A stretch of DNA of 64,000 nucleotides from positions 1,364,001 through 1,428,000 of the forward strand of contig NZ_LR027382.1 in NCBI RefSeq assembly GCF_900604385.1, given 5' to 3'. Made by a program: the position numbers and the translations under genes. The notes beneath the pieces were generated by a model. The model searched no databases. It had not been told where the DNA came from and worked only from the letters and a program-made list of their open reading frames with translations. Shown piece by piece: positions 1-8,858 of this stretch (the first letter of the stretch is position 1; every line of letters starts with the position of its first letter). This stretch comes from Alistipes megaguti (lineage in GTDB: Bacteria; Bacteroidota; Bacteroidia; Bacteroidales; Rikenellaceae).

Positions 1-164
1 CGCCGCGCACGTGTCTGAAGAACGTGACGAAGTATCTGGCCCCCGGTGCGATCGTCGTCTTCCACGACAGTGAGAAGGCCTTCCGCAACATGCGCTACGC
101 TCTTCCGCGGACGCTGGAGAAGATCCGCCAGCTGGGTCTTCGCTGCAAGGCGATCGAGTTGTAG
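1..164 (+). CDS. Polysaccharide deacetylase family protein, C-terminal end (partial)
   Basis: The frame is open from base 3 to the TAG at 162-164 and gives 53 residues; the gene starts before the window. The piece contains GAIVVFHDSEKAFRNM followed by a helix LPRTLEKI, which matches the last beta strand and helix of NodB-type polysaccharide deacetylases, where a histidine follows a hydrophobic strand and leads into a repeated Leu/Ile helix. These enzymes remove acetyl groups from sugar polymers of the envelope. The metal-binding motifs are outside the window, so activity cannot be judged. It reads toward efp, which has its own promoter. Confidence 0.72.
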   Translation, partial: PRTCLKNVTKYLAPGAIVVFHDSEKAFRNMRYALPRTLEKIRQLGLRCKAIEL

Positions 165-262
165 CCGAGCGGCATGAGGGGCGGATGCGGGCTGTCGGGT
201 TGGCGATTCTGCCTCCGCGGAGGCCTGTCCGGCCGGGATTAGGAATTTCGGGATATTTTGTG

Positions 263-270
263 TACCTTTG
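263..270 (+). promoter_or_regulatory. Bacteroidetes-type -7 element for efp
   Basis: TACCTTTG matches the TAnnTTTG -7 consensus of the Bacteroidetes primary sigma factor. It lies 49 bases upstream of the efp start. Confidence 0.6.
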
Positions 271-318
271 GGGCCGCAAGATCCATCGACGCGAAAACAC
301 TTAAAAAATACAATACCT

Positions 319-885
319 ATGGCAACAACCGCAGATATCAAGATCGGCATGTGCATCGAGCTGGACGGCAAGACGTTCCAGATTGTCGATTTCCAGCATG
401 TGAAACCCGGCAAGGGCCCGGCTTTCGTACGTACGAAACTCAAGAACCTGGAGAACGGCCGTGTGCTGGACAACACCTTCTCGGCCGGCGCCCGCATCGA
501 GCCGGTGCGTGTCGAGCGTCGTCCGTACCAGTTTACCTACGAGGATGACCTGGGCATGCACTTCATGCACACGGAGACCTTCGAGGAGATCATCATCGAC
601 AAGAACCTGATCAACAACTACGACCTGATGGCCGACGGCCAGATCGTCGAGGTGATGTTCCACACGGAGAAGGAGACGGTTCTTTCGGCCGAGCTCCCGC
701 CGATCGTCGACATGGAGGTGACCTATACGGAGCCGGGAGTGAAGGGCGATACGGCGTCGACGAACTCGCTCAAGCCGGCGACGGTGAACACGGGTGCCAC
801 GATCCGCGTGCCGTTGTTCATCAACACGGGCGACAAGATCCGCGTTGACACCCGTACGCGCGAATACTACGAGCGCATCAAGTAG
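319..885 (+). CDS. efp: Elongation factor P
   Basis: This 188-residue translation factor binds between the P and E sites and relieves ribosome stalling at proline runs. The KOW-like N-terminal domain carries PGKGPAF with Lys32 at the loop tip, the position modified or contacting tRNA in other species; two OB domains follow, ending in TRTREYYERI. The ATG at 319 is preferred over an in-frame one at 268 because family members begin with MATTADI and because the earlier ATG lies on the -7 promoter element. No modification enzyme gene is adjacent. It converges with argH, and a shared hairpin terminator separates them. Confidence 0.97.
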   Translation: MATTADIKIGMCIELDGKTFQIVDFQHVKPGKGPAFVRTKLKNLENGRVLDNTFSAGARIEPVRVERRPYQFTYEDDLGMHFMHTETFEEIIIDKNLINNYDLMADGQIVEVMFHTEKETVLSAELPPIVDMEVTYTEPGVKGDTASTNSLKPATVNTGATIRVPLFINTGDKIRVDTRTREYYERIK

Positions 886-901
886 GGGTTGCGGACTGCG
901 C

Positions 902-948
902 AGCGAAAAAGAGGCCTCCGACACTTTGTCGGAGGCCTCTTTTTCGCT
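902..948. terminator. Bidirectional terminator between efp and argH
   Basis: Near-perfect inverted repeat of about 21 bases (902-922 with 928-948). It contains GAGGCCTCCGAC, and A and T runs on both sides allow it to work in both directions between convergent genes. Confidence 0.9.
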
Positions 949-961
949 GGAATCACTTGGG

Positions 962-2278
962 TCATTCCATGCCCGGAGTCTCGAATTCGCGCATGACGGC
1001 CTCCATCTTGCGGCGGATTTCTGCGGTGCAGAGGTTTCCGATGCTCCCCTCGTGGGTGTGGTGTACCTCGCGCGTGGGACGGTACTCGCCGCGCTGGACG
1101 GCCATGCCCACCTGACGGTAGGCTTCACGGAAGGGCACGCCCTGCAGCACCAGCCGGTTGACATCCTCCACCGTGAAGAGGTAGTCGTAGCGGCTGTCGT
1201 CGAGGATGTGGTCGTTGACCCGCACGTGGGCCAGCATGAAGTCGCACATCCGGAGCGTGCGCTTGATCTCCCCGATGGCCGGGAAGAGAATGTCCTTCAT
1301 CAGCTGCAGATCGCGGTGGTAGCCGACCGGGAGATTGGTGGTCAGCAGGGCGATCTCGTTGGGCAGCGACTGCAGGCGGTTGCAGCGGCCGCGCATGATC
1401 TCGAAGACGTCGGGATTCTTCTTGTGGGGCATGATGCTCGAACCGGTCGTCAACTCGTCGGGCAGCGAGATGAATCCGAAGTTCTGACTCATGAAGAGGC
1501 AGGCATCCATGGCCAGCCGTCCGATGGTGGCGGCCACGGCGGCGATGGCCGCAGCGGCGGCACGTTCGCTCTTTCCGCGGCTCATCTGGGCGGCGACGAC
1601 GTTGTAGTGGAGCGTCTCGAAGTGGAGCAGACGGGTGGTCATCGTGCGGTCGAGGGGAAATGACGAACCGTATCCGGCGGCCGAACCGAGCGGATTCTGG
1701 TTGGCGATGTGCCAGGCGGCCGTGAGCAGCCGCATGTCGTCGACGAGCGTCTCGGCATAGGCGCCGAACCACAATCCGAACGACGAGGGCATGGCGATCT
1801 GCAGATGGGTGTATCCGGGCATCAGCACGTCGCGGTAACGCTCGCTCTGCTCCTGCAGGCGGTCGAAGACCGTGCGCACGGCGTCGGCGATCTGGCGCAG
1901 TTCATCGCGCAGGAAGAGTTTCAGATCGACCAGCACCTGGTCGTTGCGCGAACGCCCCGAGTGGATCTTCTTGCCGACGTCGCCCAGCCGGCGGGTCAGC
2001 ATCAGCTCGACCTGCGAGTGGACATCCTCCGTGTCGGGTTCGATGGCGAAGCGTCCGGCCTCGATCTCGGCGGCGATCTCCTGCAGACCGGCCGTCAGCG
2101 TGCGGAGCTCGTCGGCCGTGAGGAGCCCGATCTTTTTGAGCATGGCGATGTGGGCCAGTGACCCCTGTACGTCGTAACGGGCCAGCTGGAGGTCCAGTTC
2201 GCGGTCGTTGCCGACGGTGTACTCTTCGATCATCTTGTCGGGTTCGAAACCCTTGTCCCAAAGTTTGGTGCTGCTCAT
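962..2278 (-). CDS. argH: Argininosuccinate lyase
   Basis: Splits argininosuccinate into arginine and fumarate, the last step of arginine synthesis, in the cytoplasm. The 438-residue protein shows the fumarase/aspartase superfamily signature GSSIMPHKKNP, with the catalytic serine on the mobile loop, and an N-terminal HSGRSRNDQ motif typical of ArgH. The start at 2278 overlaps the end of argE' as ATGA, suggesting coupled translation; a longer upstream frame is only a shadow of that gene. It is the last gene of the operon, ended by the hairpin at 902-948. Confidence 0.97.
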   Translation of the reverse strand: MSSTKLWDKGFEPDKMIEEYTVGNDRELDLQLARYDVQGSLAHIAMLKKIGLLTADELRTLTAGLQEIAAEIEAGRFAIEPDTEDVHSQVELMLTRRLGDVGKKIHSGRSRNDQVLVDLKLFLRDELRQIADAVRTVFDRLQEQSERYRDVLMPGYTHLQIAMPSSFGLWFGAYAETLVDDMRLLTAAWHIANQNPLGSAAGYGSSFPLDRTMTTRLLHFETLHYNVVAAQMSRGKSERAAAAAIAAVAATIGRLAMDACLFMSQNFGFISLPDELTTGSSIMPHKKNPDVFEIMRGRCNRLQSLPNEIALLTTNLPVGYHRDLQLMKDILFPAIGEIKRTLRMCDFMLAHVRVNDHILDDSRYDYLFTVEDVNRLVLQGVPFREAYRQVGMAVQRGEYRPTREVHHTHEGSIGNLCTAEIRRKMEAVMREFETPGME

Positions 2279-3339
2279 GCGTACAGTTTGGCTAATTGTT
2301 CGATGTATTGTTCGTAGATGGTGATGGCCTCGTCGACCTCCGCGACGAGGACGAATTCGTCGGCCGAGTGGGATCGGGCCGACTCGCCGGGTCCCATCTT
2401 GAGCGACGGGAAGGGCATCAGCGTGCGGTCGGAGGTTGTGGGCGAGACAAAGGTCTGCCGTCCGACGGCCCGTGCAGCGCGGACCAGCGGATGGTTGTCG
2501 CCCACGGCGGCGGCGCGGATGCGCGTCGAGCGCGGTACGACGTCGGAGTGCAGCACGGCGCGGAGCTGTTCGACGACCTCCTCGTTCGAGTAGGCGTCGG
2601 TCGTACGCACGTCGACGACGAAGCGGCACGTGTCCGGAACGATGTTGTGCTGCGTGCCGGCCTCGATCTGCGTCACGGCGATGCCGACGGGGCCGAGCAG
2701 CTGCGATTCGCGCTCGAAACGGAACGTGCGCAGCCGGGCGATGTCGTCCATCGCAATGTAGAGGGCATTGATTCCTTCGCCGCGGGCGGCATGTCCGCTG
2801 CGGCCGTGGGCCGTGCAGTCCAGGACGACCAGCCCGCGTTCACCCGTGGCGGCCTGCATGCCGGTGGGTTCGCCGACCAGCGCCATGTCGATCGGTCCGA
2901 GGGCCGGCAGCAGGGCCCGCATGCCGTGTTCGCCCATGCACTCCTCCTCGGCCGAGAGGGCCACAACGAGGTTGAAGGGCAGCCGGCGCGTGCGGAACGT
3001 GAGGAAGGTCTCGGCCAGCGAGACGACCGAGGCTCCGGCGTCGTTGCTTCCCAGCCCGTAGAGCCGCCCCTCTTCAAGGGTCGGCGCATAGGGATCGCGC
3101 GTGTAGGAGGCGGCCGGTCGCACCGTGTCGTGGTGCGAGTTCAGCAGCAGCGTGGGGCGTCGGGGGTCGAACCCCTCGGCGCGGGCCCAGACGTTGTTGT
3201 AGAGTCGTTCGGGGGCAGCTCCGTGGTCCGCCAGAAAGGCGAAGAGCAGATCGCCCGTGCGGGCCTCGTCACGCGACGTGGAGGGCGTTGCGATCAACGC
3301 CTGCAGCAGTTCGACGGCTTCCTTGGTTTTCGGCTTCAT
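2275..3339 (-). CDS. argE: M20 family N-acyl-citrulline/ornithine deacylase (ArgE-like)
   Basis: Zinc peptidase-like deacylase of 354 residues. Visible metal-binding and catalytic elements are SHHDTVRP, GSNDAG, SAEEECMGEHG (Glu-Glu pair), VGEPTG and a late HSADEF histidine; the dimerisation insert starts near HAARGEG. Lying between argB and argH next to an N-acylornithine carbamoyltransferase, it most likely removes the acyl group (succinyl or acetyl) from N-acylcitrulline to give citrulline, rather than acting on acetylornithine. DapE is the main alternative from sequence alone, but the context argues for arginine. Its stop overlaps the argH start by 4 bases. Confidence 0.88.
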   Translation of the reverse strand: MKPKTKEAVELLQALIATPSTSRDEARTGDLLFAFLADHGAAPERLYNNVWARAEGFDPRRPTLLLNSHHDTVRPAASYTRDPYAPTLEEGRLYGLGSNDAGASVVSLAETFLTFRTRRLPFNLVVALSAEEECMGEHGMRALLPALGPIDMALVGEPTGMQAATGERGLVVLDCTAHGRSGHAARGEGINALYIAMDDIARLRTFRFERESQLLGPVGIAVTQIEAGTQHNIVPDTCRFVVDVRTTDAYSNEEVVEQLRAVLHSDVVPRSTRIRAAAVGDNHPLVRAARAVGRQTFVSPTTSDRTLMPFPSLKMGPGESARSHSADEFVLVAEVDEAITIYEQYIEQLAKLYA

Positions 3340-3385
3340 GCTATTTTTGAGATTTGTCGGGACTTACAGGGACGGGACCCAAAGT

Positions 3386-4153
3386 TTAGCGGATGACGGT
3401 TCCGATGCCGTCCGCGAGGTGGGTCGAGCTGCGGATCGTGACGCTGTGCACCCCCTGGCTGACGGCCTTCAGGGCATTCTCCACCTTGGGGATCATCCCC
3501 TTGCTGATCGTCCCGTCGGCCTTGAGTGCCGCGAAACTTTCGGCCGTGATTTCGGGAATGACCGAACGTTCGTCCTCCGGATCGCGCAGCACGCCGGCCT
3601 TCTCGAAGCAGTAGACCAGATCGACCGGTGCCAGGCGTGCGGCACCGAGAGCTACGGCCGAAGCGACGCTGTCGGCGTTGCAGTTGAGCAGCGTGCCGTG
3701 CCCGTCGTGCATGATGGCCGAGAAGACGGGCACCAGCCCCCCATCCAGCAGCCGTCCGAGCAGTTCGGAGTCGACCCGTTCGATGTCGCCTACGAAGCCG
3801 TAGTCGATCGGTTCGGGGTTGCGGCGGCGGGCCGTCACGACGTTTCCGTCGGCTCCGGACAACCCGATGGCGTTGCATCCGACGGCCTGCAGCCCGGCGA
3901 CGATCTGTTTGTTGACCAACCCGGCATAGACCATCGTCACCACGTCGAGCGTGCCCTTGTCCGTAATGCGGCGTCCGTCGACCATCTGCACCTTCAGTTC
4001 GAGGCGTTCGGCAAGACGCGTGGCCAGTTTCCCGCCGCCGTGGACCAGCATCTTGGCCCCTTCGACGGCGGCGAACTCGCGGAGAAAACGCTTCAAAGCT
4101 TCGGGGTTGTCGATGACGTTGCCCCCGATCTTCATGACCGTGACCGATTTCAT
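3386..4153 (-). CDS. argB: N-acetyl/N-succinylglutamate kinase
   Basis: Amino acid kinase fold protein of 255 residues that phosphorylates the gamma carboxyl of N-acylglutamate. KIGGNVI and VHGGGK near the N terminus are the phosphate-binding glycine loops, and LNCNADSVAS and SKGMIPKV are conserved kinase motifs. It lacks the N-terminal helix of arginine-sensitive hexameric forms, so feedback by arginine is less likely. The start at 4153 overlaps the argF' stop as ATGA. In the succinyl route the natural substrate would be N-succinylglutamate; that is inferred from argF'. Confidence 0.94.
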   Translation of the reverse strand: MKSVTVMKIGGNVIDNPEALKRFLREFAAVEGAKMLVHGGGKLATRLAERLELKVQMVDGRRITDKGTLDVVTMVYAGLVNKQIVAGLQAVGCNAIGLSGADGNVVTARRRNPEPIDYGFVGDIERVDSELLGRLLDGGLVPVFSAIMHDGHGTLLNCNADSVASAVALGAARLAPVDLVYCFEKAGVLRDPEDERSVIPEITAESFAALKADGTISKGMIPKVENALKAVSQGVHSVTIRSSTHLADGIGTVIR

Positions 4154-5106
4154 TGCAGCCCCTCCAGCAGACGTTTCAGCACCACCTGGGCCGAGATTTC
4201 GCGGTTGGCGGCCTCGGGGATCACCAGCGAGCGCGGCGATTCGATCACTTCGTCCGTGACGATCATGTTGCGCCGCACGGGCAGGCAGTGCATGAAGTAG
4301 GCGTTGTTCGTCAGAGCCATCTTCTCCGAGTCGACCGTCCACGAGCGGTCGCGTGAGAGGACCTTGCCGTAGTTCGGATCGGCATAGGCGGCCCAGCTCT
4401 TGGCGTAGACGAAGTCGGCACCCTCGAGGGCCTTGCGCTGGTCATACTCGACGCGGGCCGAGCCGACGAATTTCGGATCGAGTTCATAGCCTTCGGGGTG
4501 GGTGATGACGAAGTCGTAACCGGCAGCGTTCATCCACTCGGCGAAGGAGTTGGGCACGGCTTGCGGCAGGGCGTTGGGGTGGGGAGCCCAGGTCATGACG
4601 ACCTTCGGGCGTTCGGTCTGCTTGTACTCCTCGATGGTGATCAGATCGGCGAAGCTCTGCAGCGGGTGGCGCGTGGCGGCCTCCATCGAGAAGACCGGGC
4701 GGCCCGAGTAGCGGATAAACTGCTCCAGGACACGCTCCTCGTAATCCTCGGCCTTGTTCTGGAAGCGGGCGAACGACCTCACGCCGATCACGTCGCAGTA
4801 GGAGCCCATGACCGGAATGGCTTCGAGCAGGTGTTCGGCCTTGTCGCCGTCCATCACCACGCCGCGTTCGGTTTCGAGTTTCCAGGCTCCCTGGTTGACG
4901 TCGAGGACCATGACGTTCATGCCCAGATTCATGGCGGCCTTCTGGGTCGAGAGGCGCGTGCGGAGGCTCGAGTTGAAGAAGAGCATCAGCAGCGTGCGGT
5001 TGCGGCCCAGTCCGGTGAACTGGAAGCGGTTTCGTTTGATTTCGAATGCCTCGGCGAGGGCTTGTTTCAGATCGCCGATATCCTGTACACAAGTGAATTT
5101 TTTCAT
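4150..5106 (-). CDS. argF': N-succinylornithine (N-acylornithine) carbamoyltransferase
   Basis: Transfers a carbamoyl group to N-acylornithine to give N-acylcitrulline, a variant of the usual ornithine step. The 318-residue protein has the phosphate-binding FNSSLRTR motif, the long NQGAWKLETERG loop typical of acylornithine enzymes, and HCLPVRRN near the C terminus. It resembles the Bacteroides fragilis SOTCase as recalled over its whole length. Residue 90, which in that family sets succinyl versus acetyl preference, is alanine here (codon at 4837-4839). The start at 5106 gives MKKFTCVQ; a 28-residue upstream extension is poorly conserved-looking and rejected. Confidence 0.93.
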   Translation of the reverse strand: MKKFTCVQDIGDLKQALAEAFEIKRNRFQFTGLGRNRTLLMLFFNSSLRTRLSTQKAAMNLGMNVMVLDVNQGAWKLETERGVVMDGDKAEHLLEAIPVMGSYCDVIGVRSFARFQNKAEDYEERVLEQFIRYSGRPVFSMEAATRHPLQSFADLITIEEYKQTERPKVVMTWAPHPNALPQAVPNSFAEWMNAAGYDFVITHPEGYELDPKFVGSARVEYDQRKALEGADFVYAKSWAAYADPNYGKVLSRDRSWTVDSEKMALTNNAYFMHCLPVRRNMIVTDEVIESPRSLVIPEAANREISAQVVLKRLLEGLQ

Positions 5107-5334
5107 CTCATCGATTGCTTTTCCTGTAACGCCGGTCCCCTTCAGTCGGGAATCGGCGGCGGGAGGAGTGTCGAGCTTCTCCCGACTCATTTTTGTTGCG
5201 GGTTTTCGGGAACCCGGTGCGACCGTCGGGCGGGCCGGGTAGCGGTCTGAGCTCCGGATCTTCAGCCGGATTTCAGCGGTTGGGTTGCGGGGTTCGTCGT
5301 CAATCGGAGCCCCGTTCTGCCGGCCTTTCGCCGG

Positions 5335-6465
5335 TTATCGGTTCTGCATCATCTCGCGGAAGGCCTCGAGAAAGCGGTCGGCCAGCTCACGCGTGAGGCA
5401 CAGCGCCGGCAGCAGCCGCACGACCGAAGCGCCGGCTCCGCCCGTGAAGATGTGCTTCTCGAAGAGCAGCCGCTTGCGGAGTTCCGACCCCGAGCCGTCG
5501 ATCTCGATGCCGATCATCAGACCGCGTCCGCGGACCTCCTTCAGCTCCTTCATGGCGTGGAGTTCGTCGAGCAGGTATTGCCCCACCCGGGCGGCATTCT
5601 CGACCAGACCGTCGCGTTCGATCACCTTCAGTACGGCGATGGCCGCCGCGCAGGCCAGATGGTTGCCTCCGAAGGTGGTTCCCAGCATGCCGGGGCGCGC
5701 CTCGAAGTGGGGGGCGATCAGCACGCCTCCGATCGGGAAACCGTTGGCCATTCCCTTGGCCGTGGTGATCAGGTCGGGGCGGATGCCGGCCTGCTGGTGG
5801 GCGAAGAAGCGCCCCGTGCGGCCGTATCCCGACTGGATTTCGTCCAGAATGAGCTGCGTGCCGGTCTCGGAGGCCGCTTCGCGCAGTCCGCGCAGGAAGT
5901 CGTCCGTCGGGCAGTGGATGCCCGAGACGCCCTGGATGCCCTCGACGATCACGGCGGCGAACTCCCGGGTCGAGAGCTTCGCGCGGGCCGTCTCGAGGTC
6001 GTTCAGCGGGGTGAACTCCACGTTGGGCGTGCGGTTGAAGGGCGACGAGATGGCCGGGTTGTCCGTCACGGCTACGGCGCCCGACGTGCGGCCGTGGAAG
6101 GCCCGCTCGATGGCCAGCACCTTGCTGCGGCCCGTATGGAACGAGGCGAGCTTCAGGGCGTTTTCGTTGGCCTCGGCGCCCGAGTTGCAGAGGAAGAGCC
6201 GGTAGTCGTCATATCCCGAGACGCGGCCCAGCCGGTGGGCGAGTTCGACCTGCAGCGAGTTCTGCACCGAGTTGGAGTAGAAGCCCAGCCGGCCGACCTG
6301 CTCCGAGACGGCCTTGACGTAGTCGGGCTGTGCGTGGCCGATCGAGATGACGGCATGACCGCCGTAGAGGTCGAGGTATTCGGTACCCTGCTCGTCGTAG
6401 ACGAAGCACCCCTTGCCCCGCACCGGCTCGATCGGATAGAGTGAATATACGTTGAATAGTTCCAT
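5335..6465 (-). CDS. argD: N-acylornithine aminotransferase (class III, PLP)
   Basis: PLP enzyme of 376 residues that aminates N-acylglutamate semialdehyde to N-acylornithine using glutamate. Recognisable class III elements are the N-terminal GKGCFVYDEQGTEYLDLYGG, the CNSGAEANENALK phosphate-binding loop, LILDEIQSGYGRTG, and the lysine in TTAKGMANGFPIGG that forms the Schiff base. It is separated by unusually long spacers from argC (196 bases) and argF' (228 bases), whereas other genes of the operon overlap. In this pathway the acyl group is probably succinyl. Confidence 0.95.
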   Translation of the reverse strand: MELFNVYSLYPIEPVRGKGCFVYDEQGTEYLDLYGGHAVISIGHAQPDYVKAVSEQVGRLGFYSNSVQNSLQVELAHRLGRVSGYDDYRLFLCNSGAEANENALKLASFHTGRSKVLAIERAFHGRTSGAVAVTDNPAISSPFNRTPNVEFTPLNDLETARAKLSTREFAAVIVEGIQGVSGIHCPTDDFLRGLREAASETGTQLILDEIQSGYGRTGRFFAHQQAGIRPDLITTAKGMANGFPIGGVLIAPHFEARPGMLGTTFGGNHLACAAAIAVLKVIERDGLVENAARVGQYLLDELHAMKELKEVRGRGLMIGIEIDGSGSELRKRLLFEKHIFTGGAGASVVRLLPALCLTRELADRFLEAFREMMQNR

Positions 6466-6499
6466 GATGAAAGTTCTGTTGTTTTCGTTTTCGGGAGCG

Positions 6500-6544
6500 G
6501 TCGTGCCGCCCGGGGTCGTGTTGTCCGGGGCCGTGCCGCCCGGC
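6500..6544. repeat. Three tandem 15-bp repeats in the argC-argD spacer
   Basis: Three consecutive 15-base units of the pattern GYCGTGYYGYCCGGS (6500-6514, 6515-6529, 6530-6544), followed by a decayed continuation to about 6590. They lie in the intergenic spacer and no credible protein uses them. Confidence 0.7.
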
Positions 6545-6661
6545 CGTGTTACCCTGTTGTGCCATTCGGCCGTGTCGCCCGGGCCGTTACCTCGCTTCGG
6601 ATCCCCCGGATCCCCACGCAGACGTTCGGCTTATGCTCCCGGCTTCGTGCCTCTCCCCTCG

Positions 6662-7624
6662 TTAGAAGGCGCTGGCCTTCAGACGCAATCCTTCGCGCTC
6701 GTCGAGCCCGAACATGAGGTTCATGTTCTGCACGGCCTGTCCCGAGGCACCCTTCAGCAGGTTGTCGACGACCGAGACGGCATGCAGTTTCGAGCCGTGC
6801 TTGGCCACCTGCACGAGGGCCTTGTTGGTGTTGACGACCTGTTTGAGGTCGACATCGTGCTCTACGGCGTGGGTGAAGGCGGCCGTGGCATAGCAGTCGG
6901 CATAGAGTTGCCGGGCTTCGGCCTCGTCGAGCGGACAGGAGGTGTAGACGCTGGCCAGAATGCCGCGCGTAAAGTCGCCGCGCATCGGCACGAAGTTGAT
7001 CTCGCTGTTGAATGAGGGCTCCAGCAGCTGCAGATTGCGTCCGATCTCCTTCAGGTGTTGATGCGTGAAGGCCTTGTAGACCGAGAGGTTTGAGGCCCGC
7101 CAGCTGAAGTGGGTCGTGGCCGAGGGTTTCACGCCGGCACCGGTCGAGCCCGTAATGGCGGTCACGTGGATCTCGTCCCGGAGCAGACCTGCGGCAGCCA
7201 GCGGCAGCAGTGCCAGTTGGATGGCCGTGGCGAAACAGCCTGGATTGGCGACGCGGCGGGCCTGACGGATCCGCTCGCGGTTCATCTCCGGCAATCCGTA
7301 GACGAATCCCTCCGATTCGTCGCGGAAGTCCTGCGCCAGGTCGATCAGCCGCAGCTCCTCGGGGAGTTTCTGCTCCGCGAGCCACGTGCGGCTCTGACCG
7401 TGAGCCGAGCAGAGGAAGACGACGTCGACCTCCCTCAGGTCGTACTCCGCGCAGAAGCGCATGCGGGTCTCGCCCTCCAGCCCGCCGTGGACCTCCGTGA
7501 GGAGGTTCCCGGCGTTGGACGAACTGTGGACGAAGCGGATCTCCGCCTGCGGGTGGTTGATCAGCAGACGGATCAGCTCACCGGCCGTGTAGCCGGCGCC
7601 TCCGATGATACCGACGCGGATCAT
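6662..7624 (-). CDS. argC: N-acetyl/N-succinyl-gamma-glutamyl-phosphate reductase
   Basis: NADPH-dependent reductase of 320 residues producing N-acylglutamate semialdehyde. The Rossmann loop GIIGGAGYTAGEL opens the protein, and VANPGCFATA holds the catalytic cysteine; GSTGAGVKPS and later HQHLKEI belong to the substrate domain. The start at 7624 overlaps the argG stop by 4 bases (ATGA). A longer open frame upstream is the shadow of argG. It precedes argD after a repeat-containing spacer. Confidence 0.96.
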   Translation of the reverse strand: MIRVGIIGGAGYTAGELIRLLINHPQAEIRFVHSSSNAGNLLTEVHGGLEGETRMRFCAEYDLREVDVVFLCSAHGQSRTWLAEQKLPEELRLIDLAQDFRDESEGFVYGLPEMNRERIRQARRVANPGCFATAIQLALLPLAAAGLLRDEIHVTAITGSTGAGVKPSATTHFSWRASNLSVYKAFTHQHLKEIGRNLQLLEPSFNSEINFVPMRGDFTRGILASVYTSCPLDEAEARQLYADCYATAAFTHAVEHDVDLKQVVNTNKALVQVAKHGSKLHAVSVVDNLLKGASGQAVQNMNLMFGLDEREGLRLKASAF

Positions 7625-8838
7625 TTTTCGGTCTTTTCGTTGCGTTTCTGGACGTTGTAGTAGATCTTGATCGGATTGCCGAGGACCTTCGTGAAACCCT
7701 TCACGTCGTCGGCCGTCCAGGCCTTGTTGACCTCGCCGTACTCGCCGAAGTCGGTCTTCATCAGATCGTAGGTCGAATCGACGCCCACGAGCGTGTAGTT
7801 CCGCGGGCGGAGGATCAGCTCGACGGTACCCGTGACGTTGCGCTGCGAGGAGACGAGCATCGCCTCGATGTCGCGCATGACGGGTTCGAGATACTGCGCC
7901 TCGTGGAGGAACATGCCGTACCACGTGGCCACCTGATCCTTCCAGTAGATCTGCCACTTGGTGAGCGTGTGCTTTTCGAGCATCTTGTGGGCGGCGATGA
8001 TGAGCATCGGCGCGGCGGCCTCAAAGCCCACACGGCCCTTGATGCCGATGATCGTGTCGCCGATGTGCATGTCGCGGCCGATGCCGAACTTCGAACCGAT
8101 GGCCTCCACGGCGCGGATGGCCTCGACCTTGTCGGCGTAGGGTTTGCCGTTGACGGCCGAGAGTTCGCCCTTTTCGAACGAGAGTTTCAGATGCTCCTCA
8201 CCCTGGGCCGTGATCTGGCTCGGGTAGGCCTCTTCGGGCAGGGTCTGCTCCGAATGGAGGGTCTCCTTGCCGCCGATCGAGGTGCCCCACAACCCCTTGT
8301 TGATCGAGTACTCCATCTTCTTGTAGTCGGCCGTGATGCCGTGCTTGCGCAGGTAGTCGATCTCGTATTCGCGCGTGAGGGTCATGTCACGTGTCGGGGT
8401 GATGATCTCGATGCCGGGGGCGAGGATCTGGAACGTCAGGTCGAAGCGCACCTGGTCGTTGCCGGCGCCCGTCGAACCGTGGGCCACGGCATCGGCGCCG
8501 ATCTGCTTGGCGTATTCGATGATGGCGATGGCCTGGAAGATACGCTCCGAGCTCACCGAGATGGGGTAGGTTCCGTTGCGGAGGATATTGCCGAAGACCA
8601 TGTATCGGATGCTCTTTTCGTAGTACTCCTGCTCGATGTCGAGCGTGGCGTGCTTGACGGCGCCGAGCTCCATGGCGCGTTTTTCGATGCGAGCGAGCTC
8701 CTCCTTCGAGAAACCGCCCGTATTGGCGATGGCCGTGTAGACATCGTAACCCTTCTCTTCGGAGAGGTATTTGGCGCAGAACGAGGTATCGAGACCTCCG
8801 CTGAAAGCCAGCACTACTTTTTTCTTCTTGTTATCCAT
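7621..8838 (-). CDS. argG: Argininosuccinate synthase
   Basis: Condenses citrulline and aspartate with ATP, a cytoplasmic step. The 405-residue protein has the N-type ATP pyrophosphatase P loop AFSGGLDTS near residue 12, followed by conserved HGSTGAGNDQVRF and SINKGLWGTSI regions. The ATG at 8838 is the natural start because it places the P loop near the N terminus, as in homologues; the longer frame overlaps the GNAT gene. It sits 20 bases after the acyltransferase gene and overlaps argC. Confidence 0.97.
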   Translation of the reverse strand: MDNKKKKVVLAFSGGLDTSFCAKYLSEEKGYDVYTAIANTGGFSKEELARIEKRAMELGAVKHATLDIEQEYYEKSIRYMVFGNILRNGTYPISVSSERIFQAIAIIEYAKQIGADAVAHGSTGAGNDQVRFDLTFQILAPGIEIITPTRDMTLTREYEIDYLRKHGITADYKKMEYSINKGLWGTSIGGKETLHSEQTLPEEAYPSQITAQGEEHLKLSFEKGELSAVNGKPYADKVEAIRAVEAIGSKFGIGRDMHIGDTIIGIKGRVGFEAAAPMLIIAAHKMLEKHTLTKWQIYWKDQVATWYGMFLHEAQYLEPVMRDIEAMLVSSQRNVTGTVELILRPRNYTLVGVDSTYDLMKTDFGEYGEVNKAWTADDVKGFTKVLGNPIKIYYNVQKRNEKTEK

Positions 8839-8858
8839 GATCGTTGCTTTTTTCGGTT

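Noticed and set aside
5107..5190. 28-residue N-terminal extension of the carbamoyltransferase
   Set aside because: The residues do not look like a folded extension, and homologues begin at MKKFTC, encoded from 5106.
6452..7015. Plus-strand frame coding Pro-Gly-Val repeats over the 15-bp tandem repeats
   Set aside because: The repeat is confined to the argC-argD spacer, and the rest of the frame is antisense to argC.
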